Positions 1 to 8,558 of a DNA stretch of 64,000 nucleotides are shown here, one piece after another (positions within the stretch are counted from its first letter, which is position 1; the number at the start of each line of letters is the position of its first letter). The translations under genes were made by a program, and so were the position numbers. The stretch covers positions 124,001 through 188,000 of the forward strand of contig NZ_SUPK01000007.1 of the NCBI RefSeq assembly GCF_005049045.1, written 5' to 3'. Origin of the DNA: Cohnella pontilimi. Lineage in GTDB: Bacteria > Bacillota > Bacilli > Paenibacillales > Paenibacillaceae. Below the pieces are notes generated by a model. That model was not told the DNA's origin. It searched no databases and worked only from the letters and a program-made list of their open reading frames with translations.

Positions 1-282
<282 letters not shown>

Positions 283-330
283 CGCAGGACCGTTTTCGGT
301 ACCATTTTCGAAAAAAGAGGGGAGCAGCCC

Positions 331-2778
331 ATGAACGTTTCTTACCGATGGTTATCCGAGTATATCGATTTAAGCGGCATTTCGCCGCAGGAGCTGGCTG
401 AAAAACTGACGCGCGGGGGCATCGAAATCGACAACGTTCCTTCCCGGAATCTCGGGGTGTCCAAGGTCGTCGTCGGCTACGTGAAATCCCGCGAAAAGCA
501 TCCGGACGCGGACAAACTGAGCGTATGCACGGTGGACGCGGGTCAGGAGACGGATTTGCAGATCGTGTGCGGCGCGCCGAACGTCGCGGCCGGACAGAAA
601 GTGCCGGTGGCGCTGGTGGGGGCGAAGCTGCCCGGAGGACTCGAAATCAAGCGTGCGAAACTGAGAGGCGTAGAGTCGCAAGGCATGATCTGCTCGGCGC
701 GGGAGCTGGGCATTAACGACAAGCTGCTTCCCAAAGAGCTCCAGGAAGGCATTTGGCCGCTGCCGGAAGAGAGCCGGATCGGAGACGATATACTCGAGCT
801 GCTGGCGTTGGACGACGCGGTCCTCGAGCTGGATCTCACGCCGAACCGCTCGGACTGCCTCAGCATGCTGGGTGTGGCATACGAGGTTTCGGCCCTTACG
901 GGGCGCCCGGTTCGATTGCCGAATCCGGAACGGGAGTTATTCTCCACAACGGATAAGGCGTCGGATCATGTCAAAGTGGCGGTCGAAGCGGCTGAGCTAT
1001 GCTCTCAGTATTCCGCACGGTATATCAAAGGCGTGAAAATCGGTCCGGCGCCGCTTTGGATGCAGAACCGGCTGATTGCCGCAGGAATTCGGCCGATCAG
1101 CAATATCGTCGATATCACCAACTATGTGATGCTGGAGTACGGGCAGCCCATGCACGCGTTCGACGCGGGCAAGGTGGCAGGCGGGCGCATCGAAGTGCGG
1201 CTGGCTCGGGAAGGCGAAACGCTCGTGTCGCTGGACGGTGTGGAGCGCAAGCTGGACCCCCACATGCTGGTCATAGCGGACGCCGAAAAGGCAATCGGAT
1301 TGGCAGGCGTGATGGGCGGCCTGAACTCGGAAGTCACGACGGAAACGACCGATATTATCCTCGAATCAGCCAAGTTCGACGGAGGCTCGGTTCGCCGGAC
1401 CTCGCGCCAGCTCGGGCTCCGTTCGGAGGCGTCGAGCCGGTTCGAGAAGGAGGTCGATCCCGGCAGAGTGACCGCTGCGCTCGACAGGGCGGCAGCTCTC
1501 ATGGCGCGGTATTGCGGAGGAACGGTAGCGGAAGGCGTGGCCGAAGTCGTCGTCTCGACACCCGCACCGGTCGTCATCGACCTGGCGTTGTCCCGGATCA
1601 ACGGGATGCTGGGAACCGAACTGTCCACGCTAGAGGTGTCGACTTTGCTGTCCCGTCTCGGATTTGAGATGGAATCGCAGGAGGAAGGCAAATGGCGGGT
1701 CACCGTGCCGTCCCGCCGCGGCGACATAACCCGGGATGTCGATCTCGTGGAGGAAGTGGCGAGATTGTACGGGTATGACGAAATTCCGACGACGCCGATC
1801 GAAGGGCCGACGACGACGGGTGCCCTCACGCAGGCGCAGGCGATCCGGCGGGAGCTCCGGCGGGTCATGACCCACGCCGGTGTACAAGAGGCGATCTGCT
1901 ATTCGGTTACGTCGCGCGAAAGTGCGAAAATGTTCCCGGAATTGAGCGAGACAGCCCGGCCGATCGAGCTGGCGATGCCGATGAGCGAAGAGCGCAGCGT
2001 GCTGCGGACGGTCATGCTGCCGAGCTTGCTGGAAGCGGCGTCCTACAACTTGTCGCGGAAAAACAACGACTTGGCGCTGTTCGAAATCGGCAGCGTGTAT
2101 CATTCGGATGAACCCGTGCTCACGCGGCTGCCGAGGGAAAAGCCGCGGCTGGCTTTGTTGTTGACGGGCCATGTGCGGAGCGCCGGGTGGAACCGCAAGG
2201 CGGAGCCGGCCGATTTCTACGACGCCAAAGGGTTGCTGGAGGCGGCTTTCGATCGGCTCGGCCTGTCGCCGGCGATTACGTTCGAAGCGGCGCGGCCGCA
2301 AGGGTTCCACCCGGGGCGTACGGCTGCCGTTAAGCTGCAAGGCGCGCGAGGACCGGAAACGATCGGCTACGTCGGACAGCTCCATCCCGATCTGCAGCGC
2401 GCGTTCGATTTGCCGGACACGTTCGTGGCGGAAATCGAATTGACACCGGTTTACGAACAGGCGAACCGGAGAATCGAATATCGTACGCTGCCGAGATTCC
2501 CTTCCGTGGAACGGGATCTGGCGGTTGTCGTGGATCATGCGGTCGCAGGCGGCGCGTTGACGGAGGCGATCCGGGGCGCGGCAGGCGAACTGCTGGAAGA
2601 CGTATCCGTGTTCGACGTGTACACCGGCGAGCGTCTCGGGGCAGGCAAGAAAAGCGTCGCATTGGCTTTGGTTTACCGGCATCCGGAGCGTACGCTGACG
2701 GATGAAGAAGTGACGGAATCGTACGCCAAGGTTTTGACAGAATTGGAACAATCTTTCGGTGCGGAACTCCGAAAATAG
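331..2778 (+). CDS. pheT: Phenylalanyl-tRNA synthetase beta subunit
   Basis: The 815-residue product has the normal length for bacterial PheT. In order it shows an N-terminal tRNA-binding OB fold (about residues 40-150), the B3/B4 editing region (about 210-390, with YARYIKG-like and NIVDITNYVM segments), the B5 domain (about 405-480), the inactive class II core, and a C-terminal FDX-ACB anticodon-binding domain (about 720-815, starting near YRTLPRFPSVERDLA). It pairs with PheS. The start ATG follows a GGGGAG Shine-Dalgarno site at a suitable distance. A stem-loop after the stop separates it from zapA. Confidence 0.97.
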   Translation: MNVSYRWLSEYIDLSGISPQELAEKLTRGGIEIDNVPSRNLGVSKVVVGYVKSREKHPDADKLSVCTVDAGQETDLQIVCGAPNVAAGQKVPVALVGAKLPGGLEIKRAKLRGVESQGMICSARELGINDKLLPKELQEGIWPLPEESRIGDDILELLALDDAVLELDLTPNRSDCLSMLGVAYEVSALTGRPVRLPNPERELFSTTDKASDHVKVAVEAAELCSQYSARYIKGVKIGPAPLWMQNRLIAAGIRPISNIVDITNYVMLEYGQPMHAFDAGKVAGGRIEVRLAREGETLVSLDGVERKLDPHMLVIADAEKAIGLAGVMGGLNSEVTTETTDIILESAKFDGGSVRRTSRQLGLRSEASSRFEKEVDPGRVTAALDRAAALMARYCGGTVAEGVAEVVVSTPAPVVIDLALSRINGMLGTELSTLEVSTLLSRLGFEMESQEEGKWRVTVPSRRGDITRDVDLVEEVARLYGYDEIPTTPIEGPTTTGALTQAQAIRRELRRVMTHAGVQEAICYSVTSRESAKMFPELSETARPIELAMPMSEERSVLRTVMLPSLLEAASYNLSRKNNDLALFEIGSVYHSDEPVLTRLPREKPRLALLLTGHVRSAGWNRKAEPADFYDAKGLLEAAFDRLGLSPAITFEAARPQGFHPGRTAAVKLQGARGPETIGYVGQLHPDLQRAFDLPDTFVAEIELTPVYEQANRRIEYRTLPRFPSVERDLAVVVDHAVAGGALTEAIRGAAGELLEDVSVFDVYTGERLGAGKKSVALALVYRHPERTLTDEEVTESYAKVLTELEQSFGAELRK

Positions 2779-2797
2779 GCAGGAAACGGTCTTTGGC

Positions 2798-2850
2798 GCA
2801 GCGAATACATCTAGACGCCGGCGGGTGCCTAAGATGCATTCGCTGCTTTG
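2798..2850 (+). terminator. Stem-loop after pheT
   Basis: GCAGCGAAT (2798-2806) pairs with ATTCGCTGC (2838-2846), followed by TTTG. The loop contains a further short stem. The U tract is short, so this may be a leaky terminator that lets some transcription reach zapA. Confidence 0.6.
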
Positions 2851-2895
2851 TTCTCGAAACATTCGAAACAATGGAAGCAATGGGAGGAACACGCC

Positions 2896-3930
2896 GTGAA
2901 TGATGAATATACGACGCGCGTGACGGTTGACATATACGGGACGCAATACTCGCTCAAAGGCCACTCCAGCCCGGATTACATGAAACGGGTCGCGGCCGTT
3001 GTGAACGAACAGATGATCAAGGTTTCCGGCAGCGATACGAGGCTGGATTTGCCTCGGCTGGCGGTTTTGGCCGCGGTGAATATGGCCGATGAGCTGCTCC
3101 GGCTTCGGAGGGATAACGAACGGCTGCTGCAAGAAGAAATTGAACGCAAAAGGCTGGCGGAAGAGCTGGAGCGCGAGCGCGCCGAATCCGATACGCTGCG
3201 GGCGAGTCTGGCGGCGGAACGCGAAGAGGCGCAGGCTGCGCTGGAACAACTCCAATCTCAGCTGGAACAAGAGCGCAAACTGTCTGAACAGGCGCTTGCC
3301 GCCGCGGAGGAATCCCTCCGAGAAGAACGTTCCGAACGGGCGGGTGAGAAGTCGCAGTGGCTCACGCAAGAGACCGAATGGCTAAAGCTGCGTTCTCAGC
3401 TCGAGTCGGAAGCCGAACGGCTGTCCGGGGAGTTGGAAACGCAGCGCCGGGAGGCGGCCGAAACTTTGCGGGAGCGTCAAACGGCTTACACGGAAGCGGC
3501 GGAAAAGCTGCGTGCGCAGACGGTGGCGAGGGAGCGGGCGGAGCGCGAGCGCGACGATCTGAATCGCCACCTCGCCGAGCTGGCTGAGCAGGAGCGGGCA
3601 GCGCGCGAGTCGGCGTCGCAGCTGCAGGAGCAGCTGGCATCCGCTCGTCAGGAACAACAGTCCGCGGAAGAACGGGCGGCCGTTGTCGAAGCGCGCGCAG
3701 CCGAACTGGCCGAGACCGAGGAATCGCTGCTGAAGGCGAAGGAGCTGGCGGCGAAGGAGTTGGAAGCCGCGCAAGCGCAGGCGGCTGCTTTGGGTGTACG
3801 CGAAGCCGAGCTCAACGCTTCGCAGCAGGAGCTTGTCGAACTGAGGCGGGAGCACGATGCGCTCCGCATGGAGTATGCGAAGCTGCAAAACGAATATAAC
3901 GAATGGATCGATCTGATCGACAATCCATGA
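2896..3930 (+). CDS. zapA: ZapA-type cell division protein with a long coiled-coil extension
   Basis: The first ~90 residues match ZapA: an N-terminal beta strand (TRVTVDIYGTQYSLKG), then LAVLAAVNMADELLRL. ZapA binds FtsZ and bundles the Z ring. I chose GTG 2896 because GGGAGG at 2882-2887 is well spaced, whereas the upstream ATG at 2848 has no site. The product is 344 residues, while ordinary ZapA has about 85-100. The remaining ~250 residues are almost uninterrupted heptad-like E/A/Q/R/L coiled coil. Position next to pheT is conserved for zapA in Bacilli. The extension is discussed in the findings. Confidence 0.85.
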   Translation: MNDEYTTRVTVDIYGTQYSLKGHSSPDYMKRVAAVVNEQMIKVSGSDTRLDLPRLAVLAAVNMADELLRLRRDNERLLQEEIERKRLAEELERERAESDTLRASLAAEREEAQAALEQLQSQLEQERKLSEQALAAAEESLREERSERAGEKSQWLTQETEWLKLRSQLESEAERLSGELETQRREAAETLRERQTAYTEAAEKLRAQTVARERAERERDDLNRHLAELAEQERAARESASQLQEQLASARQEQQSAEERAAVVEARAAELAETEESLLKAKELAAKELEAAQAQAAALGVREAELNASQQELVELRREHDALRMEYAKLQNEYNEWIDLIDNP

Positions 3931-3935
3931 CATTG

Positions 3936-3968
3936 GCCGCCGCCTCTCGATTGAGGCGGCGGCTTTTT
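3936..3968 (+). terminator. Intrinsic terminator of zapA
   Basis: A perfect 11-bp stem, GCCGCCGCCTC with GAGGCGGCGGC, and a 6-base loop are followed by a T run. Confidence 0.9.
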
Positions 3969-3990
3969 CATTGTGACGTACCATGGGCCG

Positions 3991-4176
3991 TAGTTGCATT
4001 ATGCCAAATTACAGCATGAAATTTGTATTCTAGCTCTTTCTAATTGCAATTTGCGAAACTACAGAGCCGTTTGTCGTTTGAATGAGTCAGATGAGGTACT
4101 GCAAGTCTGCAGAATGAAATTACAGCACATTCCATGGTGCTGATCGTGCTCGTAATTTGGCAATTTGAAGTTACAG
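3991..4176. repeat. Four degenerate AT-rich repeats ending in TACAG
   Basis: Four related segments occur at 3991-4016, 4041-4064, about 4108-4125 and 4153-4176. Each ends in ATTACAG, ACTACAG or GTTACAG preceded by a TTTG/GAAA-rich stretch, with repeat ends 48, 61 and 51 bp apart. No convincing gene covers this AT-rich stretch, which is unlike the GC-rich surroundings. Confidence 0.5.
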
Positions 4177-4203
4177 TTCAGTTCATGAACAGGAGGCGGC
4201 GCG

Positions 4204-4275
4204 GTGGAACCGACCATTAATGAGACGCTCGGCGTCAAACCTTTCATTAACGCGGCTGGCAAAAAACTTCTATAG
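4204..4275 (+). pseudogene. N-terminal stub of a SelA-like/class V PLP enzyme
   Basis: A good Shine-Dalgarno site (AGGAGG, 4191-4196) precedes GTG 4204. Translation then runs 23 codons with the segment LGVKPFINAAG before TAG. LGVKPxINAAG is the typical N-terminus of SelA-like or D-glucosaminate-6-phosphate ammonia-lyase-like PLP enzymes of about 370 residues. Everything downstream is missing, so this reads as the 5' stump of a deleted or interrupted gene. The family call rests on one short motif. Confidence 0.5.
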
Positions 4276-4302
4276 CAGAACTGCCCCTTTTGATCGAATT
4301 AT

Positions 4303-4515
4303 TTGTCGTTATACAATGGTCTTAAACACATTACTAGGTTTTGGCAGTTGATGAAAGAGGGTTGGGATTACACACCTTTGATCGTTCAGCATCATGAAGG
4401 GGAATTAATCATCTCTGATGGCAGCCACAGACACGAGGCAATGCGTAGACTGAATTATAAAGAATGTTGGGTCATTATATGGGATAGCGATAATCAAAAT
4501 GGCTTACAAATATAG
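4303..4515 (+). pseudogene. ParB/sulfiredoxin-fold domain fragment
   Basis: About 70 residues contain LIVQHHEGELIISDGSHRHE followed by AMRRLNY, resembling the D-G-x-H-R motif of ParB N-terminal-domain proteins. The frame is closed upstream by TGA 4291 and has only a TTG start without a convincing ribosome-binding site. Base composition is AT-rich compared with neighbours. I read it as the 3' remnant of an acquired gene fused next to the SelA-like stub. A short intact gene starting at TTG 4303 cannot be excluded. Confidence 0.4.
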
Positions 4516-4585
4516 AACGGAATTTACTGTGGAGCTTATCAGTCCGCCCGGCAACTCGTATTCGAGCGGCCGGGCGGATGGCGTG

Positions 4586-4954
4586 TTATTGGACGATCAG
4601 TTTGGAGACCATCCCGGCATGTCCGCTTCCGCACATGATGCTGCAGCGGAAATCATACGTGCCGGCTTTCAGCGTGACGACGGTGGATTGTTTACCCGGC
4701 CCGAGATTGATGTCGGTGCCGGTCACTTTAATGCCGTGTGCGCCCTCGGTGTTTTCGAGGATGATTTTGACGGGCGTGTCTTTCGGCACGATATATTCGG
4801 CCTGATCGAATTTCCAGTTTGAAGCTTTGATCACGACTTCGGCCTTCGCGGGTTGTTCGTCAACGGACGAAGCCGACTTATCCTTGCCGCCGCACGCGGC
4901 GAGCGCGAGAACAAGCGCACCGAGCATGAAAACGGATGACAATTTACGATACAT
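4586..4954 (-). CDS. Stand-alone CuA-type cupredoxin lipoprotein (cytochrome oxidase subunit II-like)
   Basis: The start ATG at 4954 follows GGAGGGG. The 122-residue product has a lipoprotein signal peptide with lipobox LAAC at residues ~18-21, then a single cupredoxin domain. The C-terminus carries CSIMCGSGHAGM, which fits the CuA pattern C-x3-C-x3-H-x2-M; the upstream GAHGIKV supplies the usual first histidine. Subunit II of heme-copper oxidases has this site, but here the two membrane helices are absent. Likely roles are extracytoplasmic electron transfer or copper handling. No oxidase gene is adjacent. Confidence 0.8.
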   Translation of the reverse strand: MYRKLSSVFMLGALVLALAACGGKDKSASSVDEQPAKAEVVIKASNWKFDQAEYIVPKDTPVKIILENTEGAHGIKVTGTDINLGPGKQSTVVTLKAGTYDFRCSIMCGSGHAGMVSKLIVQ

Positions 4955-5080
4955 GGTTGGTTTCCCCTCCGAAAAAGAAAAAAATTTCGGTTCCATTGTA
5001 TCATATTTACATCTTCCGAACGTCCCGCCAATCATGACGGTTTCGTGAACGCCGGCATCCTGTGCTTTTGCTGACAATGC

Positions 5081-5109
5081 AAAAACCCCGCGCGCACGTC
5101 GCGGGGATT
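5081..5109 (-). terminator. Terminator downstream of the YvlD-like gene
   Basis: Read on the minus strand, CCCCGCG pairs with CGCGGGG and is followed by TTTTT. It lies between two minus-strand genes. Confidence 0.8.
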
Positions 5110-5129
5110 TGCCGGCGGTGACCGGCGCG

Positions 5130-5489
5130 TTATCGGTTGTTCGCATTACCGGCCCGGAACGGGCTGGCGACCGGAATGAACAAGTCGATGATCCCGATAA
5201 CCAGAGCGGCCAAAATCGCCCCGATAATTGTGGTGCGAACGCCGCCGACGATGAACTGGGCCAGCCAAATGACGACCGCGCTGGACAGGAAGCCGACGAT
5301 GCCGCGGCCGAACGGGGTGATCCGCCGCCCGAAAACGGCTTCGATGATCCAGGCGACCACGGCGATCACCAAGGCGAGAAACAGCGCGCTCCAAAATCCG
5401 CCGACACTGAATCTCGGCACAAGCCAGCCCACAATCATCAGCACGATGGCGGAAACGATAAACCGCACGACATGACCGAGAAATTGCAT
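5130..5489 (-). CDS. Small four-helix membrane protein, phage-holin-like/YvlD family
   Basis: The 119-residue protein contains four hydrophobic stretches (about residues 5-25, 32-52, 62-82 and 88-108) and the pattern GWLVPRFSVGGFWSAL seen in YvlD-like proteins, which are annotated as phage holin superfamily IV but are chromosomal. The ATG follows AAAGGAGG. Function is unknown; in Bacillus the yvl genes belong to the envelope-stress response, which is only suggestive here. It is divergent from mutS2. Confidence 0.8.
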   Translation of the reverse strand: MQFLGHVVRFIVSAIVLMIVGWLVPRFSVGGFWSALFLALVIAVVAWIIEAVFGRRITPFGRGIVGFLSSAVVIWLAQFIVGGVRTTIIGAILAALVIGIIDLFIPVASPFRAGNANNR

Positions 5490-5605
5490 GTCCTTATTCG
5501 CCTCCTTTGACGAGATACCCTTAGTGTATCCTTATCTGTTTTCCCTATGAGCGGAAGGTTTCGCAAGATTGAACGGTTCGGCTATAATAAGGGTCGAGAG
5601 GAGTT

Positions 5606-7984
5606 GTGAATTCCGCCGTGAACGACAAGGCGCTTCATACATTGGAATACGACAAGATTGTGCGGCAGCTGACCGCGTCCTGCGCCACTTCTTTAGGGAA
5701 GGAACTTGCAGAAAAATTGCGCCCGACCCGGGATTTACGGGAATCTACGCGGCTTTTGCAGGAAACGGACGAAGCGGTTCGGGCCATGACAATCAAAGGC
5801 TCCGCGCCTTTCGGAGGCATGACCGACGTTCGCCCTTCGCTCACGAGAGCGAAGCTGGGCGGGATGCTGCAGCCTTCGGAACTGATGGACATCGCCCAAT
5901 TGATCGCCGGCATCCGCAAATTGAAACGGTTCATCCAAAGCGCGGCTGAAGAGGCGAACCTGCCTTTGCTCGTCGACCTCACGGAGCCGCTTACGGACTT
6001 CAAGCCTTTGGAGCAGGAGATCCGCCGCTGCATCGACGAGCAGGGAGAAGTGCTCGATTCCGCCTCCGCGGAGCTGGCCTCCGTCCGCCGCGACATTCGG
6101 ATCGGAGAAGGCCGCGCCCGCGAGAAGCTGGAAAGCCTTATCCGTTCTTCTTCCGTGCAAAAAATGCTGCAGGAGTCCTTGATCACCATACGCGGAGACC
6201 GTTACGTCATTCCGGTGAAGCAGGAGTACCGGTCGCATTTCGGCGGCATTGTGCACGATCAGTCGGGAAGCGGCGCCACGCTGTTCATCGAGCCGGAAGC
6301 GGTGGTGCAACTCAATAACAAGCTTCGGGAATACAAGCTGCGCGAGCAAAAGGAAATCGAACGCATTCTGCGGCGTTTGAGCGAACAAACGGGTGAACGC
6401 GCGGATTTGCTGACCGGCGATGCGGAAATCGTCGGGCTGCTCGACTTTATTTTCGGCAAGGCGGTTTTCGCCCAGAGCTATTTCGGAACGCTGCCGAAAA
6501 TGAACGACGAAGGCCGCGCAGATCTGCGAAGAGGCCGCCACCCGCTGATTGATCCGAAAAAGGTCGTACCGATCGACATCGAACTCGGGCGCGATTATTC
6601 CGCGATTATTGTTACCGGACCGAATACGGGCGGGAAGACGGTGTCGCTCAAAACGATCGGCCTGCTCAGTCTGATGGCTATGTCGGGATTGTTCGTGCCC
6701 GCCGACGAAGGCAGCGAGCTGTGTGTCTTCGACGGTATTTATGCGGATATCGGGGATGAGCAGAGCATTGAGCAAAATTTGAGTACGTTTTCGAGCCACA
6801 TGACGAACCTGATCTCCATGCTGGGCCAGGTCACCGACAAAAGCCTCGTGCTGCTCGACGAGCTTGGCGCGGGGACCGATCCGGCCGAAGGCTCGGCTTT
6901 GGCCATTGCGATATTGGAGCATTTGCACCGCATCGGCTGCCGCATCGTGGCGACCACGCACTACAGTGAGTTGAAGGCTTATGCGTACAACCGGGAAGGC
7001 CTGATCAACGCGAGCATGGAGTTCGACCCGTCATCTCTTCGCCCCACCTATCGGCTGCTGATCGGCGTTCCGGGGCGAAGCAACGCTTTCGCCATTGCAG
7101 AACGGCTCGGGTTGCCGCGCGAAATCATCGAGCATGCCCGGGGAGAAGTAAGCGAGGACGAGCTCAAGGTCGATACGATGATCGCCTCGCTCGAACGGGA
7201 CCGGCGCCGGGCCGAATCGGAGCGGGTAACCGCCGAGCGGCTGCGCGAGGAAGTCGAGAAGCTTCGCCGGCAAATCGAAGACGAGCGGCACCGTTTCCAA
7301 GAGCAGAAGGTGAAGCTGATGGAGGAAGCCCGCGAAGAAGCGCGCCGCTCCGTCGCCAATGCTCGCCGGGAAGCCGAGGAGATCATCGCGGATCTTCGCC
7401 GAATGGCCATGGAAGAAGCCGCCTCAATCAAGGAGCATAAGCTCATCGAGGCCCGGCGCCGGCTGGAAGACGCGGTGCCGGCACCAGTGAAACGTCAGGC
7501 ACGTGCCAACGCAGGCGGTAAAGAGGCGAAAATCGAGCCGGGCGACGAAGTCCGGGTACTGTCATTAGGCGCGCAGCTCGGCCACGTTGTCGAATTGTCC
7601 GGCAGCTCGGAAGCTGTCGTGCAGCTCGGCATCATGAAGATGAAAGTGGCGCTGGCTGATCTTGAGCCGGTTCGCAAATCCGCCCCTGCCAAAGCGCCTG
7701 TGAAAGCCGCAACCGCGGTCAAACGGACGCGCGACGAGAATGTGAGCAGCGAGCTGGATTTGCGCGGGGCGACGTTGGATGAGGCTATTATAGAGGTTGA
7801 CCGATTTTTGGACGAAGCATTCTTGGCCAATCTCGGGCAGGTGTACTTGATTCACGGCAAGGGAACCGGCGCTCTGCGCACAGGCGTCCAGGAATTTCTT
7901 AGGCGGCACAAGCACGTGAAAAGCTATCGCCTCGGCAACTACGGCGAAGGCGGAGCCGGCGTCACGGTAGCAGAGCTTCACTGA
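5606..7984 (+). CDS. mutS2: MutS2 endonuclease/ribosome-rescue ATPase
   Basis: The ~792-residue product has the MutS2 architecture: a MutS core without mismatch-recognition domains, Walker A GPNTGGKTV (about residues 338-346), Walker B LVLLDELGAGTDPAEG, a long coiled coil (about 515-625), a KOW-like segment (about 645-690) and a C-terminal Smr domain with ELDLRGATLDEAI and HGKGTGALR. MutS2 restrains recombination and splits collided ribosomes in Bacillus. The start is uncertain: GTG 5606 lies 3 bases after GAGAGGAG, while GTG 5618 gives the N-terminus NDKALHTLEYDKI that better matches relatives. A TATAAT box is at 5583-5588. Confidence 0.95.
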   Translation: MNSAVNDKALHTLEYDKIVRQLTASCATSLGKELAEKLRPTRDLRESTRLLQETDEAVRAMTIKGSAPFGGMTDVRPSLTRAKLGGMLQPSELMDIAQLIAGIRKLKRFIQSAAEEANLPLLVDLTEPLTDFKPLEQEIRRCIDEQGEVLDSASAELASVRRDIRIGEGRAREKLESLIRSSSVQKMLQESLITIRGDRYVIPVKQEYRSHFGGIVHDQSGSGATLFIEPEAVVQLNNKLREYKLREQKEIERILRRLSEQTGERADLLTGDAEIVGLLDFIFGKAVFAQSYFGTLPKMNDEGRADLRRGRHPLIDPKKVVPIDIELGRDYSAIIVTGPNTGGKTVSLKTIGLLSLMAMSGLFVPADEGSELCVFDGIYADIGDEQSIEQNLSTFSSHMTNLISMLGQVTDKSLVLLDELGAGTDPAEGSALAIAILEHLHRIGCRIVATTHYSELKAYAYNREGLINASMEFDPSSLRPTYRLLIGVPGRSNAFAIAERLGLPREIIEHARGEVSEDELKVDTMIASLERDRRRAESERVTAERLREEVEKLRRQIEDERHRFQEQKVKLMEEAREEARRSVANARREAEEIIADLRRMAMEEAASIKEHKLIEARRRLEDAVPAPVKRQARANAGGKEAKIEPGDEVRVLSLGAQLGHVVELSGSSEAVVQLGIMKMKVALADLEPVRKSAPAKAPVKAATAVKRTRDENVSSELDLRGATLDEAIIEVDRFLDEAFLANLGQVYLIHGKGTGALRTGVQEFLRRHKHVKSYRLGNYGEGGAGVTVAELH

Positions 7985-7997
7985 CGGGAGGATGGCG

Positions 7998-8417
7998 ATG
8001 GAGGGCGTTGTCGATTCATTGATGGACATACCTGTCGCTGCCGTCTTGGCCTACTTCTCGGTGGGCATTTTGGCGCTGATCGTATTTCTTTCCATTTTCG
8101 AATGGATCACGAAATACGACGGGTGGGAAGAAATCCGGCGAGGCAACGTCTCGGCGGCTATGGCGACGGGCGGGAAAATTTTCGGTATCTGCAACATTTT
8201 CCGGTTCTCCATCCAGGCGCATCAGTCGATTTACGAGAGCCTGCTCTGGGCAGGCGGCGGTTTTTTGCTGCTGTTGGCCGCTTATTTTTTGTTCGAATTT
8301 GTGACCCCCGTGTTCCGGATCGATGATGAAATCGCCAAAGACAACCGCGCCGTCGGATTGCTTGCCATGATCATTTCCATTTCGCTGTCCTATATTATCG
8401 GCGCCGCGCTGAGTTAA
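7998..8417 (+). CDS. yshE: DUF350 family membrane protein (YshE-like)
   Basis: The 139-residue protein has four predicted membrane helices and the DUF350 pattern, including EEIRRGNVSAAMATGGKIFG and the terminal ISLSYIIGAALS. I chose ATG 7998 because GGGAGG (7986-7991) abuts the earlier ATG 7992 but is six bases from 7998. It lies 13 bp after mutS2, the same order as mutSB-yshE in Bacillus. Molecular function is unknown. Confidence 0.85.
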   Translation: MEGVVDSLMDIPVAAVLAYFSVGILALIVFLSIFEWITKYDGWEEIRRGNVSAAMATGGKIFGICNIFRFSIQAHQSIYESLLWAGGGFLLLLAAYFLFEFVTPVFRIDDEIAKDNRAVGLLAMIISISLSYIIGAALS

Positions 8418-8434
8418 ACCGGAGGAATGATCGG

Positions 8435-8518
8435 ATGAAATACTTGTGGGGATCGCTGCTCGCCTTGGCGATATTATTTATCGCGCTTGGCGTTTGGTAC
8501 ATGACGAAGCAGGGCTGA
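8435..8518 (+). CDS. 27-residue single-span membrane peptide
   Basis: ATG 8435 is preceded by GGAGGA eight bases upstream. The product has a basic N-terminus (MKYLWGS), one hydrophobic span (LLALAILFIALGVWYM) and a short TKQG tail. It sits 17 bp after the DUF350 gene and 40 bp before the zinc-ribbon gene, so it is probably translated in the same operon. I do not recognise a family. Confidence 0.6.
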   Translation: MKYLWGSLLALAILFIALGVWYMTKQG

Positions 8519-8558
8519 AGTCCGGCTTCCTACACACGAATGAAGGAGGTGCGGACCA

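Noticed and set aside
1630-3369. Long minus-strand open frame of 579 codons opposite pheT and zapA
   Set aside because: It is a composition-driven shadow: arginine- and histidine-rich, no motif, and opposite two clear genes.
4059-4262. Minus-strand 67-codon frame in the scar region
   Set aside because: It reads antisense through AT-rich repeats and the SelA-like stub, with no ribosome-binding site or motif.
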